A DNA stretch of 64,000 bases from NCBI RefSeq assembly GCF_034140825.1, contig NC_089035.1, positions 43,268,001 through 43,332,000 of the forward strand. Direction: 5' to 3'. The notes below the pieces were generated by a model. The model was not told where the DNA came from and did no database searches. It saw nothing but the letters and a program-made list of their open reading frames with translations. The stretch is from Oryza sativa Japonica Group. Its lineage: Eukaryota > Streptophyta > Magnoliopsida > Poales > Poaceae. Shown here in pieces: positions 30,754 to 44,628 of the stretch; the first letter of the stretch is position 1; the number at the start of each line of letters is the position of its first letter. Both the position numbers and the translations under genes were made by a program.

Positions 30754-33700
30754 ATGGCGGGGAGCTCGAGGCCCGACCTCGGCGGTGGCGGGAGCTTCCG
30801 CGAGGGCCCGCAGCTCTCCGGGGCGGGAACCCCGAGGGCGCTGGCGGAGCCGCCCCCGCTGGCGCAGTACCTCCCCCTGGAGTCGTTCCCCGTCGGCGAC
30901 CACAAGCAGTCGCGCGCCACGGAGCTTCGGCGGGTGCTCGGCGTCACCGTGGAGGCGGAGCAGTCGTTCGGGCTGGTGCAGACCAAGCCACTCCCTTCCA
31001 TAGCGTCCGAGGAACTCAAGCGGATCCGTGGGGGCGTCGTGGAGTCGTCGGCCAAAGCCAAGTACATGCTGCTTACTAGTTACTGCACACTACTGCTTCA
31101 ATCTGCATTGCTCATTAACCCGCAACCGGTGAAATGTTGTGCAGGGAGAAAACCAAGTCGCTGCAGGATTCTATTCAGAAGCTGGATAAGTACAGGAACG
31201 TTGTCACGCGGAGGCGGCAGAGGAGCGAAGGAGGTGCGACTGAGAGGTCATCAGGGAGTGGGTCGGGTTCCCTGAGGATGGGGGCTCAGAACAGTATGGA
31301 TAATCCTGGCCAGCGGCTGGAGGAGAGGGCTAAGAGTGCGACCACAAGCAAGCGTGTCCGCTCATCGCTAGCAGCAGATGCACGGGTTTGTACTTGTGCT
31401 ACTCTAAAGATTCATCCAGGGATTTCATTTTGCTCGTTTGCCACTGTCTCCATCAATGTAAATAGTTACGTCGATACTACAGGATTACAGAATTACAATC
31501 ATAAGCTGCTCTGTTACTGTAATATAACAAATTAGTTTGAACTTTCAACTGGTAATTGGGCATATGCCGCATATCAGTGTGCGTTGGCAGTTAACATGGA
31601 GTAGCAATTTAAATTTTATTGCATGCTAAAAAATGGATTCCAAATGCAATTGGACCCAATTACGTGGTCATGGTTACCAATTTGAGTGAAGGAATACATC
31701 CTGTGAGTAGACGTAGCTGATCAGGTTAATATGGAATGTACTTAAGCATCCTTTTTGCTTATTTTGTAAAGAGCAGCTGAAGCTTATTTTTGGGTCACTT
31801 TTATGTCTTTGTATCTCTTTGTTGCTGTGGTATCCATGTGAGCAATATTATATTATTATATATGAGAGCACATTTTCGTCATTCTAAATTCAACTTAGAG
31901 CTACCTATGAGGCATGGTATTTCTTTTTGGGCGTTATCGTACTTGTTATGTATTTACTGTGCTTCCAATTTTCCTTTTCTTTGACTCTTGTGATATATAT
32001 TTCAGTTAGAAGGGCGTGGTAATGTTCCTACAAGGCAAGGTCCTCTGGCGGACAGTGAGAAAAGTTCCTCTTTGGAGAAGGAAAAAAACTCTTTGAGGAA
32101 TGTCAATGCTGCATCAGGGTTTTCTGAAGACAAATTACGGGGCCTAGCTCCTGGAGGTGAAGGTTGGGAGAAAAAGTTGAAACGTAAGCGCTCTGTTGGA
32201 ACTATGCTGAACAGAGGCAATGACGTAGACCGAGATGTTAAACCGTTGGTTCAACATAGACCAAACAATGAAGCTCGCATGCGATCTAGTGATGGTCTTC
32301 CAATTAGGTAACTTTCATACATTGTTGTTACTTGTTAACCTTGTTATATGAGTTAGTTTCTGTACAGACTTTAGCTTCAAATGAAAACATCATTGAAACG
32401 AGACAATGAGGTTTACTATGCCACACACTATAATGACATCATAGGTGGTACTCCTATGAGCATTGAGGTCTGTCATCATCCCTTTAATGCTGTGTTGACA
32501 GGCATGGAGCTTCTGCTGGAGCATTAGGAGGAAGCAAGATGGATGGAGGTTCTCAACAGAGTAATGCAGGTTCCCGTTATCTACTGAAGGCAGACATGGA
32601 CTCCACTTCTCTTCCAAATGAAAGAAGAGAGCGCCATTTAGGGATAGACAAAGAACGGGTTTTGGTGAAAGGAAACAAGTAAGCATAGTAATTGGTGGCA
32701 TTATTTTAGCAATATATGCTATGATACAAGCACACTGATTTGCATTTTGGAATGCCTTTAACTCTTTGTGTGATTGGTTACACTGATACTTTGTATACGC
32801 AGTTTCTTGTATTTTATGAGTACTCCTTTTTTGCGGGGAGATGAGTCCTGTTGAAGTGTTGATTATTTCTACTCTATACCATGAATGAGAAATGATGTAC
32901 TGAATCATTCTTCTCTTATTTAGGGCAAATACCTCTGAGGATATGCAACCTGGAACTTTAAATCCTCTGACTAAGGGCAAGGCATGCAGAGCACCAAGAA
33001 CTAGTTCCCTTGTTGTTATGAATTCATCATCCACTCTTCAGCGCTCATCTGGAGGAATCGATGAATGGGAAGAAACACCATCCACCAATAAATCCTCTCC
33101 TTTGGGAGGCACTGCAAATCGCAAGCGTCCCATGACTGCAAGTGGGTCTTCACCTCCTGTTGCTTGGGTGGGTCAACGTCCACAGAAAATGTCACGGACA
33201 AGAAGAGCAAATGTTGTTTCCCCAGTCTCAAATTTTGATGAAGGCCTATCTGAAGGATCACCACTTGATGCTGCTGTTAGACCAGCGGTAGAGTCACCTG
33301 GCCTTTTGCTTCCAAGGGGTGTAGCTAGTAATAATTCACAAGTTACACCAAGAATGGATAATATTTCATCTCCAGCTGGTCTGTCAGAAAGCGAAGACTC
33401 TGCTGCTACGGAAAATAAGAACAAGGATAAAATCAGTAATAGTGGTGATTTTGAGAACGAGGGCGCAAATTCAGCCCATAATTCAGCAGACTTAATTATC
33501 TCATCGAAGAAAAGCAGGATACTGTTAAAAGAAGAGCTTGAAGATGGAAGTATTCGACGGCAAGGGAGGAGCGGAAGAAACACTATGCATGTTAAAGGGT
33601 GTGCATCCATGCCAAGAGAGAAGTTGGACAGCCCAGAAACAAGAAAGCTGCTGAAGAGCGGAAGACCTGTATCTGAAAAGAATGAAAGGTGCTTGATGAT

Positions 33701-35983
33701 TGGAACTTATTGAGGTTGTTAGTTATATGTATCCTAATGGAACTAATTAATTTCTAAATTGATTCAGTAAGTTGGGCCGCCCTCCAACGAAGAAGGGTTC
33801 AGACCGCAAAGCATCATCTCGACACTCGGAGATCCTAAATTGTGGGTTAACAGATATATCAGGTTTCCTGAAAGGCACCTTTATTATCCACCTAATGCCT
33901 TCGAATTCTATAAGGAGTTAAGGATGTTAAGAGTCTTGACATTAAACTGTGTGTCATAGGTGAATCAGAAGATGACCGGGAAGAGCTTCTAGCTGCTGCA
34001 AATGCTGCGCGCAGTGCCATTGGTGTGCAATTCTGCAAATCAAAGTTTCCTATATGATTTGCAGAGAGCTGTAATTTTATTGGCTCATGCTTAATAGGTT
34101 CCTTATCCTTTCTGCAGTTAATGCATATGCTGGTCCATTTTGGAAGAAAATAGAACCGATGCTTACTTTCATCAGCTCTGAAGATTTATCTTTCTTAAAG
34201 CACCAGGTTGGATTCTGTTTGCCCTTTTGACTTTGCATAAGTTGCTTTACATTTTTGCCTGTTTGGGATGAACTTCCACTTACCAGAATCTCTGGTCAGA
34301 TTACATTTTTGGAAGAGCTTGAGATGGGCATGTCTAAGTCATCCGATGAACATAATTTGAACACATCAACTAACTACAGTGGGCCATTATCAATGGTATT
34401 TTGCCTGAATTACTCCACTACAGAATTTCAACAAAATTCTTCAACCTGTGTATTCTGTTATATCTCCACTCTAAACTTCATGCATATGGACTGATATCCT
34501 CTTTCCATATGTTCTTTTCATAAACAGGGTCAAAATTCATCTCTGCCTCAGTCAAATTCATGTGTGTCATTGGAGCAAAGCGAAGCAAATGGACCCAGGA
34601 CAAGAGAATCTATTGATATTTTGTCTCCCAATGATGAAAACACTGCATCTCAAAAGACACATGCAGAAGAATTGTTTGGTGGAATGGCTTCCTTGACACA
34701 CAAACTCTTCTCTGCTTTTATTGTAGAAGATGGTGATAATTCTTCTGAATGCAATGGAGGAGATATACTTCTTGAGTTCTCAAATGACTTCCTTCCTTAT
34801 GCTGCCAACATGAACTTAGAAAATGATTTTGAAGCTAGTGCAGTAAAATCCAACTTTGGATCAAGTCCTGATTTCAAGCACTCAAACCATAGCTCAGTGC
34901 ATAACAGCATGTCCAATGGTTTTACAGCTTCCAGCAATTTGAGGGCCTCATATAGTCCAAATTCAATTTGCAGTGAGAATGCATCGGATGCGATAAAATT
35001 TGCAGTATATCCAGAAAATGGTGGTTTTCATGAATTTGTGCCACATATCTCACAACAGTATCAAAACTGTGCAAAAAGTACGCCTTTACCACCATATGAA
35101 TATCAGTATGACCAGTTGCCTGTGCATGACAGAGCTTTAATCGAGCTGCACAGTATTGACCTTTGTCCAGAGATGGTATGGTTCCTAAAAACCTTCCATT
35201 ATTTTGTAAATTTGAAGAATATATACTGCTTTCCTGGTTATAATGTTATATGCCAAGGTGTTTCTCAAACATCTCAATTAGCATGAATAGAAGTTGAGAC
35301 CATACATTTTCTTCTGTTGCCAGTTTGTTGCTCTGGTTCTGGTGTTTAGGAGACTTTGATTTCTTATGTTATGCTATGAATGTAGATGTAGCTTTCTATT
35401 TATTTGCATTCCTGGTGGGGCATATGTAAATTCCTGTTGGCACAAGGCACCTAGTGCATCAATGGTGAGGAAAAATATCGATAAAATGTAGATCACCTTA
35501 AGAACTGCAAAAGTAGTGTGCTGTAATTTGCATTTTTATCTTAACCATTGTTCTTAGGAGCTGCGAAGATATTAGCAAAAACTTTTTATGATAATAAAAT
35601 ATACACCAATACTTCGATTGGAACAGAAAAATACTGAAATTATAACTTTGATCTGAGTGGAAACAGCTGAGGGGTTTAGAGGTCTTGAGGATAGGAAAGG
35701 TTAGTGCAAGGGGTTGGACGCCAATCAGTTGCTAGAGTGACTGTTGCCCCTGTTCAATCATGAGTTCTACTAGGGTGAACCAGTGGTGCTTATTCCTTGA
35801 GAGAGAGCTGAAACAATTTTGGTGCAAATCTTTGATTCTTGTACGAATGCTCCCTACTCAATATTCTTGCTTGAAAAAGAAGTCCTGACAATTTTCTTCT
35901 TCCGGTAGCCAAAGCTGGATGATGGAGAGGATGAGGACATTGATAAAGTTATTACGGAGCTGCAGAAAAGACTGTTTGAGCAG

Positions 35984-36020
<37 letters not shown>

Positions 36021-38254
36021 GTGTGTGTGTGTGTGTAACCTTGTAAAGTGTATAACGTTTCTAGATTAGCGAAGTATAAAGAACTATAGAACTAGGGATT
36101 CTAACTTGACTTCTTATTATAGTGAGAGCTATGATTATTCAGAAGTAGTACCCCATACAATCATCATCATCCCACCTCAATTTGGCCTATTTGAATGATA
36201 AGGGCATGGCCAAAACTACTGACACAACTGGTCGTGTGGTCTTGCCAACTTCTCTAGCAAGTTAACTGTGTTCAGTAAAAATCTAGCATGATTTGGGGTG
36301 GATTCTCTTGATAGGAGAATATGTCATAGCTTTCTCAGTGCCAAGTTTTCAAGCAAGCAATTAGTAGAATAGCTGAGTCGGTCTTGAAATTACTTATACA
36401 TTGTGCATCATCTGGGTATGTTATCACCACAAATGAGATTTTCGATCACAGTTCAGGGCTTCAAGCGATCCTGATTTTTCTGTATTTCTCATACTTGGAT
36501 GATATTCTTTAGGCTTCAATATCACATAAAATTTGTATGAGAACACCTACATTTCATTGTGATGTTTCCTGGACAGTATTTCTTTTGTTACTTCCAGATG
36601 TATTCTGGGAAATTGATGTGCTTTTTCTAAGAGTTAACACCTATTTAACACTTGTGCTCCTCGACTTATTTCAGGTGAATCAAAAGAAGTGCCAATTACA
36701 TAAGTTGGACAAAGCAATCCGTGATACTAAAAATATGGAGGAGAGGTATTAAATATTCCACCCCTATACAACTTTCCATTATAAACACATATATGGAAGT
36801 TATAACAGCAACTAAACTTGGATTTCAGGAGTCTGGAGCAACATGCAATGAACAAGCTAGTGGAGATGGCATACAAAAAACTGATGGTACTTGAATATTC
36901 TTTTGGTTACATTACCACTTACTTACCTTTTATAAGTGTTTATACTTTACACAGCATTATAGGTTATAGAAACAGTCTAATTTATACCAGACGAATAAGA
37001 TTAACATCTTTTTTGATAATCAGATTTTGGGAAAATATGCTATAGAGATTCAGAATGGCCATCTTATACGATCTATTTTCAAACACCTAATAGATTCCTA
37101 GTAGCTCGGTTTTGAAAGGCATTAATTGTTGCTTGTTAGCTTTACCTGTACAACTGAGTAAATACTGTTGGTCTATAATGTTACTTTGTACTAATGAATA
37201 CACATACACTTTCTTAATGTTGACCTGTGCCCCTGATTGCATGCCATATTTGTTCTATTTTCACAGGGTGGCCGTGGTAGTTCTAGTCATAAGGGTGGTC
37301 TCAATAAAGCTGCTAATAAGGCTGCAAAACAAGTTGCATTGGCTTTTGCCAAGAGAACACTTGCCCGGTGCCAGAAATTTGAGGAAACAGAGAAAAGCTG
37401 CTTCAGAGAGCCTTTCCTTTGGAATGTGCTGTCTGCACCTTTGCCAAAGAATGATGCAATAGATGGTAATACACAAACTATTGAACAGCCAAACAAGTTG
37501 CATAAAACCCAGTTGTTATGTTACATTACCATCAATATAATTTTCTCTATGCTTCAGGTGGTCTCCCAGGATCTGCAGATAGGCCAAAGCTTTTAAAGCT
37601 TGACAGAAGTCCATTGAGCCAAGGTATTTCACTGTTTCTAGCATTCTTCAACAAATCCTAGTGGAATATGGCGTGCAGACCTTAAGTAGGGATCATTAAT
37701 GTACTACTTGATGTTTGTTAGAACTCTTTCTTCAAGAGAGATGTTAAGCTTCTGCTGATCCTTTTCCAGGTACTACAAAATGGAAAAAGAGTGACCGAGA
37801 AAGGGATCAAAACAGAGACGCGTCTTTGAAGAATTCTAATTCGAAATCAGGACGCAATTCGTCCGGCAATGCAAGGAGTGAGCGTAAAACTAAGATAAAA
37901 CCGAAGCAAAAGCTAGCACAGTTGTCGACATCTGGAAATGTTCTTGGAAGAGTTACGGAGCCATCAAATTTCGCAGCACCCGGCCAGAGAGAATCCCATG
38001 ATTGGACGAGTACGTCGAGCACAAGACCTACTCAACCAGTCAGAAACAGCGCAGCTACTGTTGCCCAGGATACCTTAGATGCTCCATTGGCAAATTTGCC
38101 TGCAATAGATCCAATGGACATCTTGGACGTGCCTGAAGGTAACGACATCAGTTCGTGGTTTACTGATGGTCTTGATGATTCCTTACAAGATTTTGACTTC
38201 TCCGGAGGCCTAGAAATCCCAGATGACGATCTTACCCAACTGGGATTCATGTAA
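30754..38254 (+). CDS. Large nuclear serine/lysine-rich protein, probably the plant ADA3-like (SAGA) family
   Basis: Sixteen exons: 30754-31061, 31145-31385, 32006-32307, 32502-32678, 32924-33688, 33768-33862, 33960-34022, 34118-34206, 34300-34395, 34528-35175, 35909-35983, 36675-36745, 36829-36886, 37267-37465, 37558-37623, 37770-38254 (TAA). Every junction keeps frame, giving 1245 residues. The protein is mostly disordered, rich in Ser/Lys/Arg. More conserved-looking parts are an ANAARSAIVNAYAGPFWKKI helix, an acidic-amphipathic helix TELQKRLFEQVNQKKCQLHK, and an alanine-rich NKAANKAAKQVALAFAKRTL. The C-terminus is acidic and hydrophobic (DISSWFTDGLDDSLQDFDFS), resembling an activation-type tail. 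It matches the plant family of Arabidopsis At2g19390/At4g29790, which I recall being proposed as ADA3 of SAGA; that link is from memory. No enzymatic motif. The coding model is strong. Confidence 0.9.
35984..36037. repeat. Compound (CT)n(GT)n microsatellite in an intron
   Basis: About thirteen CT units followed by GT-rich repeats just after the donor of exon 11 of the ADA3-like gene. Confidence 0.95.
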
Positions 38255-39076
38255 ACTGAACCGGTAAATATGTACATGTTCATATTAATTTTAAGTGTTG
38301 ATCCTATGTTAGCACTGGCATTGCTTGGTTACCGTGGTAACGGTGACTGATTAGTCTCTTGTGCCCCTAAGGGCAGAGCTTGCAAGTTGCAACTAGGAAT
38401 TGATTCATTTATATATAGCGTAAAACTTGTAGTCGCCTTGTCGCATATCTGCGACCAGATTATTGGTCGTATGATGTTTTATCTTTCTTTGGCCACCAGG
38501 AAAGAAAGCCAGCGTTTATTCACAAGGCTCTCTGGAGCATTTGTGGCACACGTCTTGATATGATACGAGTATTAAAACTAATTAGTAATAAATCCTCTGA
38601 TTTGGCGGAGCGGACAAAGCTGTCCGAGTGCATTTCTCAAGCAGTTAACAGCTAAACATAAGATGAGAGACGATGGGTTGTCCCTCCCTAGGCAGAACAT
38701 CAAATTTTTGAGGTTTTTTTTTAGAGTTGAGGGGGGAATGTCTGAGTAGAGGAGAAGATACGCAAGGCATGCAAAAAGGGAATTGAGAAGACAGGAGAGG
38801 TGGAGTAGTGGTGCAACCCACGTCTGTCCCCTCTCTCGCTGCAGCTTAACTGTATCTCCGATCCATTCGATCGACGACCAACCACCTCTCCATAATATAT
38901 CCACTCGTCTTAATTAGTCTCCACCAATTCTCTCTTTCTCTCTCAATTAGTCTACGACATTTCGTTCTGTCCTCGATCGAATTAGGAGGTTCGTTGAAGA
39001 AGAGAGGAGAGAGATCGAGGTAGGATATTTGATATTTCTTTCAGATCAGTAGGTGGCTTGTCGCTTGAGCTTGACA
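38255..39076 (+). other. 3' UTR of the ADA3-like gene and promoter of the RopGAP gene
   Basis: The left ~300 bp are probably 3' UTR. The right part holds CT-rich 5'-UTR-like text (TCTCTCTTTCTCTCTC near 38931-38944). No further gene or mobile element recognised. Confidence 0.5.
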
Positions 39077-39937
39077 ATGGACGTGGCCGGCGGCGGCGAG
39101 GAAGTCGAGGAGGTGGAGGCGGTTGACGGCGGCGAGCAGCAGCCGCCGATGGAGATCGGTTGGCCCACCGACGTCCGCCACGTCGCCCACGTCACCTTCG
39201 ACCGGTTCCATGGCTTCCAGGGCCTCCCCGTCGAGCTCCAGCCCGAGGTCGCCGGCAACGCCCCCAGCGCAAGGTAAGCGTCTTCTTCTTCTCCATCTCC
39301 GGCGGCCGGCGCGGCGGCTGACAACTGTATTATTATTATGGATATGGAATATTGCAGCAAGACGGTGTTCGGCGTGTCGACGGAGTCGATGCAGTGCTCG
39401 TACGACGCGCGGGGGAACAGCGTCCCGAGCATCCTCCTCCTGATGCAGCGGCGGCTCTACGAGCAGGGCGGGCTGAAGGCGGAGGGCATCTTCCGCATCG
39501 CCGCCGACGACGCCCAGGAGCAGGCGGTCCGGGAGCAGCTCAACTCCGGCGTGCTCCCGGAGGGCGGCGTGGACGTGCACTGCCTGGCGGGGCTCATCAA
39601 GGCCTGGTTCCGCGAGCTCCCCGGCGGGATGCTGGACTCGCTGCCGGCGGCGGAGGTGACGCGGTGCCAGTCCGCCGACGACTGCGCGAGGCTGTGCGCG
39701 CGGCTGCCGGCGGCGAAGGCGGCGCTGCTGGACTGGGCGGTGCAGCTGATGGCGGACGTGGCGAGGGAGGAGCGGAGCAACAAGATGGGCAGCCGCAACG
39801 TCGCCATGGTCTTCGCCCCCAACATGACGCACGCCATGGATCCATTCACCGCGCTCAAGCACGCCGTCCACGTCATGAACTTCCTCACCATGCTCATCGA
39901 CCGAGCTCTCAACGACGTCCAAACCTGCAACAACTGA
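39077..39937 (+). CDS. Rop GTPase-activating protein (CRIB + RhoGAP)
   Basis: Stimulates GTP hydrolysis on plant Rop/RAC small GTPases. Two exons, 39077-39273 and 39358-39937, joined with a shared Ser codon; 258 residues. The CRIB motif is at residues ~27-50 (IGWPTDVRHVAHVTFDRF, with His35, His38 and Phe41-Asp42). The RhoGAP domain occupies ~66-250, with the arginine finger in EGIFRIA (Arg112) and the conserved GSRNVAMVFAPNM block. The CRIB-GAP order is plant-specific. It is short: many plant RopGAPs have 200 or so further C-terminal residues, absent here. The start is the ATG at 39077, giving an acidic N-terminus; the exons are very GC-rich. Confidence 0.93.
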
Positions 39938-40799
39938 TCCATCAATATAATTAAGCCCACCATGCATCTCGATTATATATGATCACTTTAATTATAGCAC
40001 GTAATTACATTGTCATTCATTCGTAGCAGGGTTAATTAATTAAGCTTAATCAAAATTGTTTGTTTTAGTTTCATTTTACTTTCGTCCATTACTCAGTTTA
40101 ATTACTACTACATGTGTCGAGAGCTGACTTCTTGGGTCTGACTGTACGTAGCATCGAGCAAATCAGCTCTGTCATGAACTACATGCATGTTAATCATTTT
40201 ATTCCATTCTAAGAGCGTACCTGTATGGTTGGTTGGTCTGTTAATTTGACGTTTGAGATATTTGTGACTTGTGAGTGCATCAATTCTCAGCATTACTGTT
40301 CTTTTACTTGTACAGTAATATAATCGATTTTTTCTACGCCTGTTTCAACAAGAACTTAAATTTTTCTCCAATGTGATGAGATCTCGCTGGTTTATTATAT
40401 AGTTTTTGAAGTAATTTGGTGCATTGATGGCAAAGTGCGTGTCTTGGTAAGGGAATTGGGCCTTGCACTCTTGCAGCCGCATATGGGCCTGATCATCAAA
40501 GAAGACTTGGTATAGGCCCATTAAACTCAACTGAGGCCTATCCCGGGAGAGTGAAAAAGAGCGGGAAAATTAGTGATGACGCCGGATTAGAGGGTGGTCT
40601 TCACACTAATGATAAAAAAGAAGTGCTGGTCAATCGTAGTTTTAACAGGCACAGTGCACAAACAGAAATAATTGCCACAAGCCAGCTGCGTGTGTCAGGA
40701 CTCAGGAGAGGCAGGAGAGGGAGAGAGAAAGGGGAAATCAACCTGTCCAGGAGAGGGCTGGTAATAGGAATAAAAAAAAAAAAACCCTCCAGTGTTCGT
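39938..40799. other. Intergenic DNA between RopGAP and the first KEN-like gene
   Basis: 3' UTR of RopGAP at the left, then AT-rich DNA without recognised features. Around 40700 the text becomes AGGAGAGGCAGGAGAGG-rich, suggesting the approach of a 5' UTR. Confidence 0.4.
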
Positions 40800-40802
40800 C
40801 TT

Positions 40803-40839
<37 letters not shown>

Positions 40840-40926
40840 AGAAAGCGTCTTCTTCGCCTCTTCTGCGTCCTGCTCTCCTCGCCGCATCCTCTCGCGTTGG
40901 TCGTTCGTCGCGCTCCCGTTCCGGAG
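40800..40926 (+). other. Candidate non-coding first exon with a (GA)n microsatellite
   Basis: A (GA)~14 run (40805-40832) is followed by CT-rich, GC-rich text ending CGTTCCGGAG|GTAATCC, a fair donor at 40927. By analogy with the second KEN-like gene, which also seems to have a non-coding first exon, this may be the 5' UTR exon of the gene coding from 44755, with a 3.8-kb intron. Alternative small exons ending at donors near 41474 (TTGGTGAGT) and 41702 (CATGGTAAGT) are possible. Confidence 0.4.
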
Positions 40927-43815
40927 GTAATCCTACCCACCTCTATTTTTTTTTTATTTCGGTCGATCTGCCGTGCGGCGGCCGAGGCGGTTGCGATAGG
41001 GATAGGGCGATTCTCCGATCATGGGGGTGGCAGGCCGGAGATGAGGTCGCCGGTCACGCGCGCACCCACCAGTAGCACGGCAGGCTGAGCGCTAGGCGCC
41101 GAGCTCGAGCAAGACTGCGCCTATCTAGGCTCGAGTTGGGTATGTTGGGGTCGGTCGGATTCGGCTCGTCCGAGCTTTTCTCGAGCTGTTTTTTTTTTTT
41201 TGGGATTTGCTATTAATCACTAGTGTGAAAAATTTTGGGTTTACACTCAAATTTCTGTCCACTTGATCTGTCTCAAGATCTTTGCTGCATTTGCGGGTTC
41301 AGTCCGTGTTTGGGCCGCGCCCGCTTCGTAGTTTTCGTCTCAATCGGCGCGTCTATTCCTTTTTTTTTTCCTTCTTGATACGCGGATTCTCCAAACGATA
41401 GCTCCGCCGGAGAATCTCGTCGGCGATCGGCAATGTCTCGTGGCGGCGGGCTGTGGCGACGCCTTGGCGCTTGGTGAGTTGGCCGCCCGTGTGTGTGTCA
41501 CAAGTCACAACCTTGAATGAAGTTATCTTCCTTGGCTGCCGGTGAGGTCAAGTGGCAATGGCATAGACGCCGGCAGCCGGCGAGAAAGCCACGGCGTTCT
41601 AGGGGTAGTTGACGAGGTGGTCGGTTTGCTGCTGTGGCTGGCGGCAAGGCACCCACGCCATTTGCAGCGGCAACCAGTGAGGCAACCATGGAAACTTCCA
41701 TGGTAAGTCACGTTCTTTGCCCCCCCTGTTGTTTTGCTCTTGTTGACGACCATGAGAGCCTGGTAGATCTAATGATTGTGTTTTTCTCCCCCTCTAATCT
41801 GTTGCTGGGGATGGAGTTAGAAGGTTTGTGATAGCTAGCTGGATAAAATGATTTGTGTATTCTCCTCAGATCTGCTTCTCAGAAGAATGGATTTGTGGAG
41901 GTTGAGAGAGTGTCAGCAGACTAGCATTTCATTTTGCAATTACCAGACCACTAGATTTCTGATGTGAGGAAGTATCATTATGTGAACGGCAAAGCATTTT
42001 GTTGCTGCCCCTTTTTTATCTTTATGTCAAAAAAATCTAGTGGAATTGGGCAGCATACATGATCCTAAACATTAGAACGTTTTGCATGTTGAAATAAATT
42101 TACTATCTTGATTTAGATAGGGTGATAATTTTTGGGATCAGTTTTCTATACATACCTTTGTGTCCCTATATTTTTTTTCTTAAAAAATATTTGTTTCTAT
42201 AAGGTTTATTTTCTTGGAATGTCTTGCCTCACTACAAGAAACAGAATGTTTCCAAGATCAAGCCTTTCATGCAGCACTTGCCTGCAACTAGGACTGTAGT
42301 AACAAGTTACTCCCTCCATTCTTATTTAGTTGTTGATTTGAGCTAAAATACACTGACCAAAGTAGCACTTAATTTTTAGTATTGTGACATGATTACCTCT
42401 AATTACTCTCCCTGCTAAAATACACGTTTTGCATTTGTGATACTATAAGCACTTGAGCATGGTTTATTTGACAAATTAATTCTTTGAACTGCATTCTCCC
42501 GATGGTTGTCATGTTCATCGAAATTTGTTCAGTTCCCAAACAAAAGCTTTGTTACATCTAAACTTTCTGTTTTGCTTTTGCTGTTTGCCTTCTAGCATTT
42601 GTTTGTTCTATATACGAGCACTTGAAACAACTAGCTCTGTTAGAATGTTTTGCAGCTAAAACTAGTTAAAACTAGTTCTCGTTTTGTTCGGGGAAAGGGC
42701 GAGGGGTTGAGGTTTGACAATTTCTCCCCCTTCGTAGCTTCCTTAATATAGTTAGTATTGTTTTCTACGCATCTACCAAGAACAAGAATACCTAGTTTTG
42801 TAAGCAAATTTGAATTAAAGTTAGATAAGGTTATGTTCTGTTTTTGTTATTCATTCTCCCTTTTTATCTTCCTTTGTTAAGAGTCGAGTGCACCTGCATT
42901 TACAGAGGTTTTGATTGTTGACATTGTAGTAGTTTTGTGGATTGATTTGTTTTGTTTGAACAAAATTAGATTGTTTTCACTGAAACATGATTAGCAAAAA
43001 CTTGTTTATTATTAGAGATGTGTACTTCTTCTAATAGTACTTTGTAGCAGCAGAAGTAGGGGATCAAGTTAGTTTAAACCTAAAATTTGTTCTGTTAAAT
43101 ATTTCATTAACAGTAGAAATGTAGAAATTTGTGTTCTGTGATCCAAACATGGAATTGTTTTGTTATTTGGTTCTAGTTTTACCTAATGCAGTGGATGAAG
43201 AAACATATTGTTTTTTTTAAAAAAAGTTGCTTAGTTTTGTCAGCCACTAAAATTGCTTAGTTCTGTCAGCTCTTAATCTGAATTTGATGAGATCAATGAT
43301 TCTATATAATCCATATACCTAATTTAGCACTGAGCATGACTACATGATTACTCTTGTTAGCAAATTTCAGTCACGTGGCATAATTTTGGGGCTGTTTGAT
43401 AGCCCTATGGAATCGGCATCTATGAAATGACACACATCCAAAATTTCTGCCAACAGTTCATTTTGTGAACAAATTAGAAGAAAAACTATAGTGAAAGGGA
43501 ACTTGCAGTGGGGGATGAAGCACAAAACAAACCATTTTGGTATCCCAGATCACAGCACAATAGCAGTCCTACTCAATCAAAAGCATCTTCCAATCTTGTA
43601 ATGTGCATTTTGTGTTCTCTCTTATGTTTCCTGTGAATCAGTCACCAATGATGCATATGCAAGCGCCTCAAGCATGCTCAAAACATCATTAGTATCATCC
43701 ATTAGTATTGACCAGATAGTCCTTGCTTTGCTTCTAGCTAGTTGACAGTGCATGCATATCATTGAGAGAACAAAATCTGCTTGTCTTCTATTATCTATCA
43801 GCGTTGATCAGCAAC
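40927..43815 (+). other. Long probable 5'-UTR intron
   Basis: T-rich DNA typical of plant introns, with no protein-coding exon that I can support. At about 42309 there is a lone TACTCCCTCCATTCTTATT, the left end of a Stowaway-like element without a visible right end. Confidence 0.4.
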
Positions 43816-44628
43816 AAATCCTTTGTTGTTACAGTACCTAGTATATACCTGTTGGTACTGTCTTTTGCTAGTTTATCTTACTACTAGTTCAAATCATTTT
43901 GCAATCCATTCAGTCCATCCAAGTCTATTGCATCCTTCAATTTGTCGAAGTTATGTCAATCCATCTCTTCATCGTCTTTTCTACATCACCAATTCCCTGT
44001 CAGAGTTGGCTTTCATCATCACCAGCTCCCAGTCGGAGCTAGCCTTCATTGTCACTTCATCATCTCCACGTCGGAGCTTCTCGTCATCATCATCATCATC
44101 ATCAATCAGTGAAGGTCCGAAGAACAATTTGTGAAGGGCCTTCATCAACATCAATATCTCATCATCAGTCAAAGGACCGAAGAATAGTTTGTGAAGGTTC
44201 ATTGTCTTCATCATCAACAACATCTCTGAATCAATGAAGAGCCGAAGAACGGTTCGTGAAGGCTTCAAGGTACCGAGGGCCGAAGAACAGTTTGTGAAGG
44301 TTCCGAGGTCCACTTCATTGAGGAGGGGATACATCTTTTCTTCTTCATCATCCAAGAATTGGCTCACTTCGACGACATCATCAAGACTTTGGAGATAGGC
44401 TAATATTTAGTTTGTGTTCTCTTGTTTAGTTTTCACTCCAAATGCAATGTTATTGTATACACATTACATTTGAGTGGGGGTGTTAAGAATATATGTATTA
44501 GTGTGTTTGTGTTAAGGGGTATTTCTATCTTTTTGCGTTGTACTCTTCTCAACATATTAGCCCTTAGGGCCAACTCAATGGATGAATAGTTCAATCCCCA
44601 AATTTCTCTCCTCTCTCAAGAATTCACA
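43816..44628 (+). mobile_element. Fossil LTR-retrotransposon 3' end (probably Copia-type), with internal tandem repeats
   Basis: A polypurine tract GAGTGGGGG (44462-44470) is directly followed by TGTTAAGAATATATG, the usual look of a plant LTR start, and a candidate LTR end near 44628. The preceding ~400 bp hold four copies of a GGyCCGAAGAACAGTTTGTG then AAGG unit (about 44113, 44172, 44237, 44276) and TCATCATC-rich text. No intact gag or pol is seen, and the other LTR was not found, so this is a broken, old fragment. The left boundary is a guess. Confidence 0.45.

Noticed and set aside
32390-33610. Minus-strand open frames of 145-214 codons opposite the ADA3-like gene
   Set aside because: They are antisense to several exons and introns of a gene with sixteen frame-consistent exons.
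43823-44367. Ser- and Asp/Lys-rich open frames near 44 kb as small proteins
   Set aside because: They arise from TCATCATC repeats and the tandem GAAGAACAGTTTGTG units inside a fossil LTR-element fragment.
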